In this document: positions 10,758-21,823 of the stretch, piece by piece | How the letters are laid out: every line of letters begins with the position of its first letter | Position numbering within the stretch: the first letter of the stretch is position 1 | Assembly (NCBI RefSeq): GCF_052857255.1 | Contig: NC_135500.1 | Location: 47,303,772-47,367,771 of the forward strand | Source: Amblyomma americanum | Taxonomy: Eukaryota; Arthropoda; Arachnida; Ixodida; Ixodidae | Direction: 5' to 3' | Length of the DNA stretch: 64,000 nt | The notes under the pieces: model-generated | What the model was told of the DNA's origin: nothing | Database searches by the model: none | Seen by the model: only the letters and a program-made list of their open reading frames with translations | Program-made: the position numbers and the translations under genes

Positions 10758-12088
10758 CGGCACGTTTAATGCGCGCGCCACTCCACGGTTGTGTGTTAAG
10801 CGCGCCTTCGTTCGCTGCCACAGCGATACTCCGTGGTGAGAAAAGATTATGTTGGTCGGAAGACTCCTTTCGCGGCCACCGCTGCCTTTGGAGCGAGCAA
10901 ATATCGCCAGACTGAAACGACGCCGCGTGCAGGCTGCGGGAGCCGCTGGTTCATGAACACGGTGGAAGCATATCACGGGATCCCTTTCACTGACGTCAGT
11001 GCAAGCTATGTATAGCGTCGCTCCAGACCGATTCCAGCACTGGAAGGAAGATGTTATCGACCGTAAAAAAACAAAAAAAAACACTGAAATAACTTCGACC
11101 ACTTCTAGTTAAGAGAGCAGACCAGCGAGATGCAGGGAACCAGTTCAGCGGGTAATCAAGTGTCTATAATACCACAAGGATATGCCCACGCGGGGTCGAC
11201 AATATAAAGACCGAAAACTTAAGCATCGAATTCCATGGGCAGGAGAGGAAGAACCGAGAGACCAGGCGGGAGCCGAGAAGGAGGCGTGAACAGATTCTGG
11301 CAAATTCTCGAAACCTTATAAAAGTGAGGAATAAAAAGGCAAAAGGTGGGAGCCCGAAGCACGCTCACACCGGTGCCGTATCCATGACCAAAATGCAACG
11401 ACGCAAAAATCGTCTCGAGGCGCACGGAGGAAAGGGAGCGGGAGAGCAAGCTGACGCGGCACAAGGAAAAACGAACTGTGCGAACAGAAACGCAGTGTGT
11501 GTTCGCGCTAGTGTGGAAACTGGAATAGGACTCGAAAGTGAAGGACAAAAAGGAAACGAGAGCAGTTTGTGCTTCTGCAGGAGAGAAAACATAAGGGAAG
11601 GAATAACAAATTACCAAACAAACAACAACAACACTAAACAAGCTCGTAGTCGACACTGAACGGCGGAGCGGAAAGAGCGACCAGAAGAGGTGCAGGCTAT
11701 AATGCGGCCTGAAACAGGCGTAAACGCAAGTATACAAGCACAGACTTCTCGACGCAGTGCGGCCGGCGGCCAACTACGTAGTAAACAGTGTAGCCGTGCT
11801 GTGGCAAGCAAGCAAAAGGAACGCAGTCACGAGGGGACCCCAAAATGAGCGTCGCGGACTCCGGTGTACGCCGCGTCGTCGCCCGTTTACGACTGCCGGC
11901 CTCCGATAACTTCCAGCCGCGATTCAGGAGCCAAACAAGTTCGCCGCCAAACGACGAAGCATGGCGCCCCTTCGGTTCTTTACCGTTCAAGGCACCGCGA
12001 CAACGTTCTTTTTTTTACTTCTTCCCCCATTACCTGGTTTCGTACGGAGCCAGGGCAAATAGAAACGAAGGAATGTAATGCTTTTTCT

Positions 12089-12119
<31 letters not shown>

Positions 12120-13623
12120 AGCAACGAACTGCCTCTGAACGGGCTGTTTTACTCCGCCCAAGATGGCGGCGGCACAGTGTGCCCCTCTACAGTCCTCGGT
12201 CTCCAGAGCTGGATAGCGCAAGCCTCTAGCCAGCGGCTTGAGGACAGTGTCCGGACCCGCTGGCGTCATCTGCGCGCGGCGCAGCCTCGTACGACCGAAG
12301 GGGGGCAAACAGGCCTTGAAGAGCACGGGGCGAGACTTAAAAAAGGAGGCGATGCCGCAGTCTGCCCTCCAGGTGGCTGGGAAACCACCGCAAAACCGAC
12401 TGGCGAGGCGCAGGGACAGTCGTAATACCAAACAGCAAGGGGTACGAACGTTATTGGCCGGCGGCACAGTCCAAGGGCTGTCTGGTCGTAATGCTGGGCG
12501 TCGTTTGCGCGCGCTTCCTATTGAGGCGAGCCTGAAAGCAGTGCGTCAGTTGGACTTGGCGGATGCGGAGGCGGCGTGTTCTCGGCGATAACGAGGGCAG
12601 CGATGTGATGGACGAGAGTAAACGGATCCATAGGGACGGAAGGGATGGAGCCCCCCGTTTAGGGGGATATTTTCGCGAGTGCCTCTCAAGGACAAAAAAT
12701 GCGGCCGTTTTTTTTTCTTTATCCCTCCTCATAACCTTCCTCTTCTGCCATGCTAAAACAACGTATGGTTCAATTTTCCTCTACGCTTGCGCTTCTTTCC
12801 CGACGACTGCATACACCTCGGCATCCGTCTCCAACTGGTAGTTTGCGTTGTTAACCTCGCGGGTATTCGCGTACTCACAACAAAGCTGACGATGTATTTT
12901 GCCCTTCTGCACATTGAATACAACTTCAGAGCGTTCCTTTCTATCTCACTTCTTTCACTGCCTCTACCATTCCTTCCAACGTGAAAGAGAAAAAAGCTAT
13001 AGATCCACGCTCAGAATAATTAGTTCTCCTACTGTGTTTAAATAAACGCAAACCTGTAATCTAAGAAGCAGTGCCTGCATTAAGCGCACAGTTTCAGCCC
13101 CGTCCATATAGTGCTCGGTTATTGACGCACCGTTCTAAGTATGGCGCTACTAAACCCCGAACTTCTCCATCACTCCACACTCCTGACGTTTCTTTGAACG
13201 CGTATGCAAAAGCTGACCAAAGAGTCTGGAAAGCGTTCACACCAAGCCCTGGGGTGCATCATTAACAATGCATAGACATGTTTCAGGAAGAGAGATTTTG
13301 CATCCAGTCGAGGAAGAAAGCAAAGAAAGAACGCACAACATTCCACTGTCGCAGAACGCCTGCTCTATAGAGACGACAGTCTCACGGAAATGGAGTTCGA
13401 TACCTCCATGAAGTAGAATAGACTCTGGCAAAGCATGACAAGGCTATCTTATGCCCAAGGATAAAAACGATGCACCTTGATTGTTTATCTGCAATGAAAA
13501 TGATAAGTGACTGGAAGAGGCTTCCGCAACGAGCTATCAGTTCAGGTACCCGGGCTATCTATCTGCATTATTCCCTCATTTGAACAAGCGCAGAGCGCGA
13601 TATCTCGCTCTTCACGTTCCGGC
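10758..13623. other. Unassigned intronic stretch with long G tract
   Basis: It contains a G30 run at 12089-12118. Long frames on both strands (for example 11219-11773 minus, 12030-12467 minus, 12238-12591 plus) overlap each other and lack domain signatures. No exon was called. Confidence 0.4.
12089..12118 (+). repeat. G30 homopolymer
   Basis: Thirty consecutive G, the longest mononucleotide run in the window. It could form G-quadruplex structures, and its exact length is prone to sequencing error. Confidence 0.9.
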
Positions 13624-13635
13624 TTAGCTCAAGTT

Positions 13636-13782
13636 GAGTGCGGTGAGGGGCTAGTTGGTACGGCATTATGGAAAATATATGAATAACTGCGCAAAAAGGA
13701 CGGGACAAGAGAGAAGAAGAAACGTGTGTTTCTTATCTCTTGTTCCGTCCTTTTTGCGCAGTTATTCATATATTTTCCATAA
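13636..13782. mobile_element. Short foldback insertion, probable Penelope-like element tail
   Basis: The element is flanked by a 12-bp direct repeat (TTAGCTCAAGTT at 13624-13635 and 13783-13794), which is the target duplication. Inside is a near-perfect hairpin. The left arm 13665-13723 starts ATTATGGAAAATATATGAAT and contains GCGCAAAAAGGACGGGACAAG. The right arm, about 13728-13783, is its reverse complement with a 3-base deletion, and the loop is GTGT. The GCGCAAAAAGGACGGGAC string resembles the ends of the Penelope-like copies at 22.4-26.1 kb. The family assignment is inference from that resemblance. Confidence 0.65.
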
Positions 13783-13794
13783 TTAGCTCAAGTT

Positions 13795-14329
13795 CCTCAT
13801 TAGGTTCGGCACCCTGTTTGTCTTTGATTTGCATACAGAACCGACTTTTAACTTCTTCTGAACTGACTCATATCTTGTCTTCTTTTAAAATTGCGTTTTT
13901 TTCTTCTTCTTCCTAGTGCCTAGGAAACGTGTCACGTTTGCGTGTGCATGCCTTCGCATATGGATCGACTCATGCCCATGCCGTCGAAGATTTCTTACTA
14001 TGCACTGCAATGGCACTGCGAAGTGCACTATCGCATGAGAGAGCAGCCTGGCCTGGGTTGTCAACTACAGTGAATAAACGAAATGAACAATGACTTGAAT
14101 AAAATGGTGATATATGGAATAAATAGTGATTTTTCGGAAAAGCAAGCGGAAAACTCAGTAACTTACGCGTACTGCATCATCGATAAGGAAAACAGCACTC
14201 CCGCAAGCAACTTGCTTGCTTGTCTTAGAACCTTTCAAACGCACCGTAATGTAAAGGTGCAGATAGTAGCGCGTAGACGGTTTTGCTAGCCCCATGCACG
14301 AACACGCCAAGCCGTCTTCCTATGTCGGC
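13795..14329. other. Unassigned intronic stretch
   Basis: Nothing recognised. A 68-codon frame at 14083-14289 has no signature. Confidence 0.4.
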
Positions 14330-14378
14330 CGAAAACTGAGGGGAGGGCTCCGCCTTAAGGGTATGACGCGATAGCTTA
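14330..14378 (+). repeat. Dispersed repeat with GACGCGATAGC-TT, copy 5
   Basis: GGGAGGGCTCCGCCTTAAGG followed by GTATGACGCGATAGCTT. It matches the left half of the repeats at 3355 and 7150. The right half is not recognisable here. Confidence 0.5.
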
Positions 14379-14437
14379 ATAGGGTTATATGCGGAATTGG
14401 CCATTCTCTACATTCAGAGGCTACAGGGAGCCTTCAT

Positions 14438-14670
14438 ACCACTGCTGGCGCAGTGGTGCAGTGGTTAAGCGATGCGCCACTGCGCCGGCAGGTGGCTGTT
14501 TAACAAGCCACCGGTGGCCTTGTGGGAGACTCAGGTTGCTCGTCCCGAGCGACCTCTTGCGACCAGTCATTAACTGAACTGCCACCTGCCACGGAGGGCA
14601 GCTTGCTCACAACGCGGTGGGCTGGTTGTGATGATGTCACAACATGACGTGACCTACGTGCCAGATAGGC
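14438..14670 (+). mobile_element. tRNA-like repeat (SINE family E)
   Basis: The plus strand reads GGCGCAGTGGTGCAGTGGTTAAG (a box-A-like region with its repeat) followed about 70 bases later by AGGTTGCTCGTCCC (a degenerate box B). A partial relative with the string GCAGGTTGCTC.TCCCGAGC is at 29265-29310. Target duplications and the 3' end were not resolved. Confidence 0.45.
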
Positions 14671-16639
14671 CAACCGGTTTTTCGCTCACAACGCCGCCGC
14701 CGACAATGACTGGAACGAAGCCATCGCCAACGACGCCGGATTTTATGCACAACGGGAGACTGAAAGGGACACTGAGGAGAAATTGAAGTTGGCTTGCATC
14801 GATAGAATACCAGCTCCTGATCCCGAAAACGCCACTCTTACTGAAAACAAAACTCTTGTAAGGTAGAAACAGCAAGAACCAAAATACAGCTATCGCCGAA
14901 ACAGCCCAATCTCGCAAGTACAGGCCTGGTGACGTCATAGGACAAGAGACGCCACCTTGGAGGAATTTTCCTTACTCCATGGACGCCATGAATCTCTGAG
15001 GCTGACAAAGAAGGGTTGCGCGCTTCAATATTCAGGTAAGTTTTGTTTTGGAACCGACAATGCACTTTTATCACAAAAGGAACACAGACAAAAGACAACC
15101 TGAATGTTGGAAGCAAACAAAACCGATGCTTGGTGGCGCCACAGGCGGCAAGGAGAGTTTCTGTTTGTTATGGCGCTTCGCGTCTATGCCTTGAAATCTG
15201 TGTGCGATTTAATTCACGGGTATATAATTGCATCAGGTCGATTCTTATGCCAAAATGTGAATTCACGGCTTTTACACTTCCTTTTTCTTTCACCTTTTTT
15301 CTCCAAATTTGCTCCTTCTTCACAAAATTATCCAATTATTCCACTCCTTACCCATGTGTGTATTTGTATCAACAATGTACCTTGGCCAATCCCCCACTGT
15401 GGGTACGTGCCATTCAACCAGAGGCCATCATCATCATCATGGGCTTTGCGTGCCCCGTGGTTTTGTTTCTGACGCGCCTCGATTTACAAGCGCCGAACAG
15501 CAGAGGAACTGCAAGTGCCGCTTCAAGTGTAGTTAACCTTTGAAGGAGCCTGTTAAGGCTGGTCAGATTATCGCCACGGTCGATGAAAAACTATGATGGC
15601 ACGATGGTCGGTGATCGTACAAGGCAGTTAGCAGTATAAAGAGCACTTGTGTCTTCGGACGCTCGCCCGGCGAAACATTCCCGGCTGTGCCAGTCGACTT
15701 CAAACTACTTAACGGAAATCGTTTATTAGGGACGGGAGACAAGATGCAAGGCAGTTAAGGAAAAAAATTGCTGGTGGCCTAGCTCTGTTAGGCCAGGATA
15801 TGCGAAAGGAGGAGGAGTGCATTCGCTAGATGCGCCTTTATTCACGGTAGATGCTTGAGCCGTCGTGGCGGACGCTGCCTGTGAAGGCATGACTTCATGC
15901 TAAGTAGATGCTTGCGCCATGAACGGTTAATTGTCGCCTGTGCAATACACCAGAGACAATTGACCATTGTTTTGCTCTGTGCACTGATGCTATATATCTT
16001 CTTCTGGGACATTTTACAACGAAAAATTAAGAAGGACATTGACATCACACCCTACAGTATTCGTTTTTTGCCCGCGGAGAAAAACAGTGCTCTGACATAT
16101 GATCTATTTATGTTGCTGGGACTATTTAGTCTCTGGAAGAGCCGCATGATGGACCGCCACGCCGAATCATCACGGTCGTCGAAATCTTTGTTTCGTGAAC
16201 AATGAGCTCTGGTGCGGGGAGTATTTGCTGCCCTGCAAGAGCCGCCTAGCTGGCTCCCCTATTTGGATGCAAGTGTGTGCCTCCCAGACTTTTGATGCTT
16301 TGGAAGGAGGGTTCATGCAGGGGTAAGGTGGCCTGGTGGTTTGTGGCGTAAGCGTGCTTAGACTTTTCGGCACTATTTCCATGCAATAAAGAAAAAAAAA
16401 GAGCAGTCGTGGCGGAGTGGCAGTGTCTGCGCCTCAAACGCCCGTTGAAGCGTCACGCATCGGTTTTACTTTGAAGCCGCAAACTTTAAACGCGAGCGCC
16501 CTTGAGCACCCATCCGTTTTTTTTTATGCAAAAAAAAATATTAACCTGGCCCTTGCAACCGTGACAAACCTCCTCGACGCTGCCTGCTGCACCGTGCAAC
16601 AGCGCCTTTCAAGGAATCACAATCCATGGGCCCCAAAGC
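14671..16639. other. Unassigned intronic stretch with a TTAA-type element end
   Basis: TGAAAGGGACACTGAGGAGAA at 14761 looks like one end of the TTAA-AGGGAC family whose ends are seen at 48511/53151 and 20566. A tRNA-like segment may begin near 16405 (GTGGCGGAGTGGCAGTG), but no box B follows. Open frames at 15043-15543 and 15897-16205 have no signatures. Confidence 0.4.
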
Positions 16640-16807
16640 CTCGGCCAGCCTCAGAATCAGAACGTTTATTCACGCAGAAATTGATACACAAAATGCTGCG
16701 TAGTCATCTGGATCCTTAGCCGCTATGGCTAGTGATGGATCCATTACAAACATTGTCAGAGTTAAACAATCACTATATGGAGCATTGCTATGAGCAACAA
16801 CACGTGT

Positions 16808-19627
16808 TTAGCTTGGTGCATCAGATTGCTTGTTAAGGTAGTGGCGTTTTAGTTTAGAAACAAAGTTGGACGTGTATTTCATGTAACACGGCACGGTATT
16901 CCATATTTTAGCCCCGATAAAAGAAATTGAGCGCCGCCCATATATGTTGTGAGCTATGGGTAAATTAAAATTATTGTGCTGTGCCTGCCTAGTGTCACGT
17001 TTGGGAGAGATGAATATGGAAGAAGGATGTGGAGAGTTCGTGCTAATTATCTGGCGGACTAAAATGGCCGTTTTGTACTCACGTACATTGGTGAAGGGCA
17101 TTATGTTTAATACATCAAAAAGAGGTTTGGATGGTATTGCTCTCGGTGCATATGATATTATTCTGACAGCCCTTTTCTGGAGAGTGCTAACTTTTGCTAA
17201 GTAAGATGCGAAGGTGAAACCCCAGGATTCAATGCAGTATATTAAATGGTTATGGAAAACGCTGAAATATATCATTCGTAGTGTGTTCTTGTCAAAATGT
17301 TTTTGTGCTTTAATTAGTGCATAGCACCCAGAGGTTAACTTTTTGCATAAGTTTTCTATATGAGGTGCCCAGTGTAGATTCTCATCAAGAGTTACTCCTA
17401 AATATTTGTAGCTTTGAACCCGTTCAATTGGTAATCCATCGAGATGCAGACTACATTCTACGGGGGTAGATTTACGACGGGAGGTGAAAGCAATGAACTT
17501 TGTTTTTTTAACATTTAGCGCTAGTTTGTTAGTGCTAAACCAATTTGCTGCTTTTTGGAGGCTATCATTTGCAAGTGATTCAGCCTTTTCTGCCGACTGA
17601 TGAGGTATTAGTAGAGCTGTGTCATCTGCGTACATGACTGCTTGTCCATGCTCAATGAAACGAGGAAAATCATTTATAAAGAGGGAAAAAAGCAGGGGGC
17701 CAAGTACTGACCCTTGCGGAACTCCTGTCCTAACTTCCCCCATTGAAGATCTTTGATCTGAGATTTGCACGAATTGCATGCGGTTAGTTAGGTAGCTACG
17801 AAAAAAATTGCTGGCTGGTCCTCGAAATCCATAACTTTCAAGTTTCTCTAACAAAATGCCATGTTTAACAGTGTCGAATGCTTTTCTAATGTCAAGGAAT
17901 ATGCCTATAATAATCTTGTTTGAATTTAAAGCCCGGTTAATTATTTCTGTTGCTGAGTGTACTGCTGTGCCTGTAGAATGACCTCTGCGGAAACCATGCT
18001 GTTCTCTGGCTAAGATGCCATATTTTTCAACAAAATCCTGTATTCTCTTAGCTATTAGTTTTTCGAAGAGCGTATTAATGCAACTCAGTATGGTGATTGG
18101 GCGGTAATTTTCTACATCATTGGGATTGTCGTTTTTGTAGATCGGTACAACTCTCCCAATCTTGAGCGTTTCAGGATAGATACCCGATAAAAAAGCCTGA
18201 TTAAATATTTTTTCCAGTGGAAGGCAGAAAATATGAATGTTGTCCTTAATGATGTTCACTGATATTTCGTCATGACCCATAGCTTTATTAAGCGACATCT
18301 GGCGGACGACAGCAACAATTTCGGCAGCTGTTATCTCTGTGTAAGCAAAAGTATTAGAGCACGGAGTTGGCAAAACAGTACAAGAGTTGATTTGCAAGGT
18401 GGCAGCTATATTATTACCTATGTTAAGAAAAAAATGGCTGAACGTTGAAGCAAGACATGCTAGGTCAGAGTTGAAGGCACTGAGCTCTGGCAAAATACTA
18501 CATTTCTCGGGGGATCTAGTAATGGAAGCGATTATCCGCCATATTTCTTTTGAGTTACCTTGGGCTTTCTTAACCAGGTTGCTATAATACTGTTTTTTTC
18601 GCCTCCGCATCATAGAAAGTGACATATTCCGTATGCTTCTGTACTTTTCCTTGTAATAATTGTTGTTTGGATTTTTCATGAACTTAGTATGCCAATGCTC
18701 TTTTAGTCTGATTATGGAAAGTATTTCTTCATTCATCCAAGGACAAATAGGTGAATGAAGGCGCCATGCTCTGCGAGAGTTGTATTGCTTTTGGACGCAA
18801 CATGATGAAAGCAGCGTGCTGAATGCATTATATGCTTTGTTGGCGTCATCAAAATCGATGCTTGAAAAGTCTTTTTCTTGGATAGAAATTTTTGTTGCCT
18901 CATAGTCCCATCTAGGTGACATATGAGTGTTGTCCTTGGAATGATGTACAGCTATTGTAGGAGCGATAAGAAAGGTCTGGAAATGGTCTGTAATGTTATA
19001 TTTTATCACACCAAATTTCAAGGGGCTGACATCCAAATTTGATAATATGTGATCTATTGTAGATGATGATGGCGTTATTCTGGTTGGACTTGCTATATGG
19101 TTTTGAAAGCCGTAGGATGACAAAAGATTTACGTATTCACTACTAGATGAAACAGCTGTGTTGATGTTAACGTCGCCACAAATAACCGCTTTTTTTTCCT
19201 TATTTGTGAGGCTGTACAGTGCCTCTTCTAGTTTGTCCAAAAATGGCTGAGTTCTAGACATGGGTGGACGGTACATGACACCAATAACCATGTTGTTCCC
19301 TAGTTCTATAAAGAGCATTTCGTAGTTACCCATACTGGTCTCTGTAATGTCCAGTAATTTTTTGTAAGTGATTTCCGATGACAGGTAAAAAGCTACACCA
19401 CCGCCTCTAGAACCAGCCGCTCTTGGCAGGGACACAAATTTATAACCAGGTAGATTCAGAGATTCGTCTCCTTTAAGCCACGTTTCTGAAATTGCTATGA
19501 CGTCATATCACATTTTCTGGTGAGAAAGAAAGGCAGCGAGTGAGTCATAGTTTTTATGCAGACTTCTAATGTTGCAGTGTAGTAAAGATATGTTTTTTCC
19601 ACGTATTCTGGCTGTGCTGTTCAGCAT
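16808..19627 (-). pseudogene. LINE ORF2: AP endonuclease plus reverse transcriptase, one internal stop
   Basis: It reads as a 939-residue ORF2 from the ATG at 19627-19625, interrupted only by a TGA at 19510-19508. Without that codon the frame is open to 16808. The N-terminal AP-endonuclease part shows AISETWL, GGGVAFYL, KAVICGDVNINT, TRITPSSSTIDHIL and NITDHF in the expected order. The RT part shows MGHDEISVNIIKD, FLDIRKAFDTV, GVPQGSVLGPLLFSLFINDF and YADDTALL (YADD codons 17632-17621, about residues 666-669), then NKLALNVKKTKF. This is typical length for a CR1/jockey-type ORF2. Role in the family: target-primed reverse transcription of the element RNA. A downstream ATG at 19435 leaves an 875-residue frame that lacks the first endonuclease motif (SETW). 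The copy is therefore probably inactive, but young. Confidence 0.9.
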
Positions 19628-19677
19628 TTTTATGCTTGTCGCTATGTAAGCGCAATGCTTTAGAAAAAAGGAAACGG

Positions 19678-20046
19678 CTATACTATCTTAGACAGGTCGT
19701 CGCGAGTGGCTATGTGTATGACAGTGGAATTTTCTGCTTTCCTTGCCAGTATTTTAGAGTTAGAGACCCAGACGAACTTCCAGTTGTTGGCTTTCTTACG
19801 GGCAATTGCCATTTCAAGCAATGCTTTGTATTCGGGGCACAGGTGCTCGTTCAGGTACACGGGTGTGGTCTCGGAAAAACCGATGTCATTTGCGGATAGC
19901 CTCTTTTTCCTTGCAGACTGCAAAAATTTGTCCCGAGCTGCGCGTGAAGCAAACTTGACAATGACGTTCTTTTTGGGCGCGACGTGCCGACCGTGTCCTC
20001 GCCCCTCGCGATTCCCCGCACTGGGGTTAAGATATGTAATTAGCAA
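19678..20046 (-). pseudogene. LINE ORF1 C-terminal fragment (FP-like domain)
   Basis: The minus-strand frame encodes KKNVIVKFASRAARDKFL, then VYLNEHLCPEYKALL and WKFVWVSNSKILARK. This is the C-terminal domain found in ORF1 proteins of CR1/jockey LINEs and related to the baculovirus FP protein domain. The frame is open up to a TAG near 20093 but has no ATG (the first possible codon is TTG at 20046). The N-terminal coiled-coil or zinc-finger part is missing, so the LINE is 5'-truncated within ORF1. It ends 50 bases before the ORF2 start, the usual close spacing. Confidence 0.75.
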
Positions 20047-20329
20047 CGGCTGCTCACTGGGGAAGGGGGAAACGACCCGCCGGCGCCTAACCTAACCGTG
20101 CTCCCTGAAAAGCATCACACGCTCTGTGGGGCTGAGGTCGCTGAAATGCAGGCCGGAGTTTTTGCGAGAACTTCGTTGGCGGGTTCGGGAACGGGACCCA
20201 TCGTAAGGCGCCGGGCAAACGCAAACGAAGCGACGGTAGCGACCCCCGATAAATACCTTCAACGTGCGGCGGCGGTAGCTTTCATTTCGGCTGCTGCTAG
20301 ACCGCACCGCTAGCCGCCAGAAATCACAG

Positions 20330-20569
20330 AGTCTGCGTTTACGTCACGTTTCACGTCACTTTGTTTTGTGACGTCATAAGAGTCGCCGTGACATCATAAG
20401 AGTGCGCCGAGTTTGAATGCGAGAGCGGGAAAAACTTCGAATCCAAATTTCTTTGAAATAAATGCATCTTTCGCTCCTGGACAAGCGGCAGCAAAGCCAT
20501 GAAATGCCGAACTATCAGATTTTCCTAACAAAAAAAAAATTGATAGAGTTCTCCTCACTGTCCCCTTAA
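20330..20569 (-). repeat. End of a TTAA-flanked non-autonomous element
   Basis: Ends in TTCTCCTCACTGTCCCC directly followed by TTAA (20566-20569). It is the reverse complement of the terminal pattern TTAA-(A/G)GGGACA.TGAGGAGAA also seen at 14761. The interior has several GTGACGTCA-like strings. Whether 14761 and 20569 are the two ends of one element, with the LINE inserted between them, is unresolved. Confidence 0.45.
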
Positions 20570-20579
20570 TGCCACCGCG

Positions 20580-21823
20580 TTGAAATGTGCATTCACTCCT
20601 CGGGAAACAAGACGGTAAAGTGTTGTATGCGAAGCACACTGGCGCGCGCGCTCGGTAAGGGCGACGAGATCGGTCCACCCAGTATACCCAGGTAGAGGTA
20701 TGTATACATGCTTCAGGCAGACTATGGGTGGCACCGTTGTGGAGGGTTCCGTACTTTACACCACTCGGGGTTATCTAATTAACGTTCGCTGACCTCGGGC
20801 GTTTTTACATTTCCGCGCTCATCGAAACGCTGCCGCCGCGACCCTGATTGGAGCCCTTTACCTTGCGCTCAGAAGCCATATGGAATTGCCACTAAACCAT
20901 CGGGGTGGGGCGGCAGATCGGTCTGTGGAGAGCATATCTCAGCGCTGCGCCACAAAGAAACAGTGGAAAAAGCCTGACCACATTTACATTACCGCGAAAT
21001 TGCTGAATGATGTGCAGAGTGCAGGCTTATTGAGCCACTACGGGAAGGGGGCCTTCGCGTGGTGCGGAGCAGCGCGGGGCGGCGCGCCAGCGAAACGGGG
21101 GGGGGGGGGGGGGGGGGGGGAGGGTGGAGAGGGGGGGGGGGGTGATCCACGTCCAGGGACGAAGATGAAGAAGGAGCGCCCAGCGAAACGGAGCGGCCAA
21201 AAGACTGACTTTGCAATTCCACTGGGCGAGTTACACTCGGCCAGATGTAGCTATCGCGTCGCTCCAGCTTTGACCAGAGCTAAACCACAGCCATTTTTTC
21301 AGGACGTGGTGTGCGGTGGATATTATTCCCCTGCCGTAATTGCCGCAGGCCGATTGCGAGTGGCTGAGGGTACAAGTTGTTTCTCCCTTCGGGCTGGAGA
21401 CTCTTCTGCCTCCAAATCGTGCGGGTGGTGCGTATAGCGGCAGTGGTTAGCCTTTGCAGCGCATGACGAACTACACTGGCCGTCGCTGCCGACCACGATG
21501 CGTAGAGTGCATAGTCTCCTGGAGTCGGAGCGTCCTAGACACCCCACCGCGGATTCCTCCGCTGATTTGTCCCTTTTGCCCTGCTCCCGCCACGGAAGCA
21601 ACGCTAAACCATTTCTGGCGGCACTTGCCCGGGACTTAATTTGGTCAGTCGAGGCTAGAACCCATGCATAAGGATATATGGGCCTCAATGTCGACTTCGG
21701 CTAGATTCCAGTTAAGAAACTAGCAGCTGCACCTTTCCATCTAACTGTTGCCAAAGGACGAATTTGCGCAACAAAAGATAATAAATAAATGACTAAACTG
21801 AGCAGGTGTTTACCGCTGCATAC
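20580..21823. other. Unassigned intronic stretch next to exon 1
   Basis: It contains G24 (21097-21120) and G12 (21131-21142). A short frame near 21454-21639 has a CPFCPAPATEATLNHFW string that vaguely resembles the zinc-knuckle end of I-like LINEs. That is too weak to call. Confidence 0.4.
21097..21142 (+). repeat. Interrupted poly-G tract (G24 and G12)
   Basis: Two G runs separated by AGGGTGGAGA, close to TMTC3 exon 1 (about 700 bases downstream of it in gene orientation). Confidence 0.9.

Larger units (their letters stand above)
16640..20046 (-). mobile_element. CR1/jockey-like LINE, 5'-truncated, near-complete ORF2
   Basis: A minus-strand non-LTR retrotransposon. From 5' to 3' it has the C-terminal part of ORF1 (20046-19678), a 50-base gap, then ORF2 (19627-16808) and a 3' UTR to about 16640. 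The terminal sequence reads TGAATAAACGTTCTGATTC on the minus strand. It sits inside TMTC3 intron 1 in the same orientation as the host gene, so it could be co-transcribed. The 5' boundary is not sharp because no upstream ORF1 sequence was recognised. One nonsense codon in ORF2 is the only visible lesion in the enzymatic protein. The element type is based on the ORF1 and RT signatures, and the clade is not proven. Confidence 0.85.
8513..21823 (-). other. TMTC3 intron 1 (13.3 kb)
   Basis: The intron runs from the GTATGC donor after exon 1 to the CTCGCAG acceptor of exon 2. It hosts two SINEs, a foldback Penelope tail, a tRNA-like repeat, an almost complete LINE and two long G tracts. No further host exon was identified inside it. 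Confidence 0.85.

Noticed and set aside
11219..11773. 184-codon minus-strand frame with hydrophobic stretches
   Set aside because: Overlaps an open plus-strand frame, purine/pyrimidine-biased sequence explains the Phe/Ser/Leu content, and no family signature is present.
20083..20099. Telomere-like TTAGGTTAGG
   Set aside because: Only two units; not a telomeric tract.
20092..20307. Frame just upstream of the LINE ORF1 fragment, candidate ORF1 N-terminus
   Set aside because: Different frame, Arg-rich without coiled coil or zinc finger, and no similarity to known ORF1 parts.
21454..21639. CPFCPAPATEATLNHFW string as an I-like LINE zinc knuckle
   Set aside because: Only one short motif, with no neighbouring RNase H or linker blocks.
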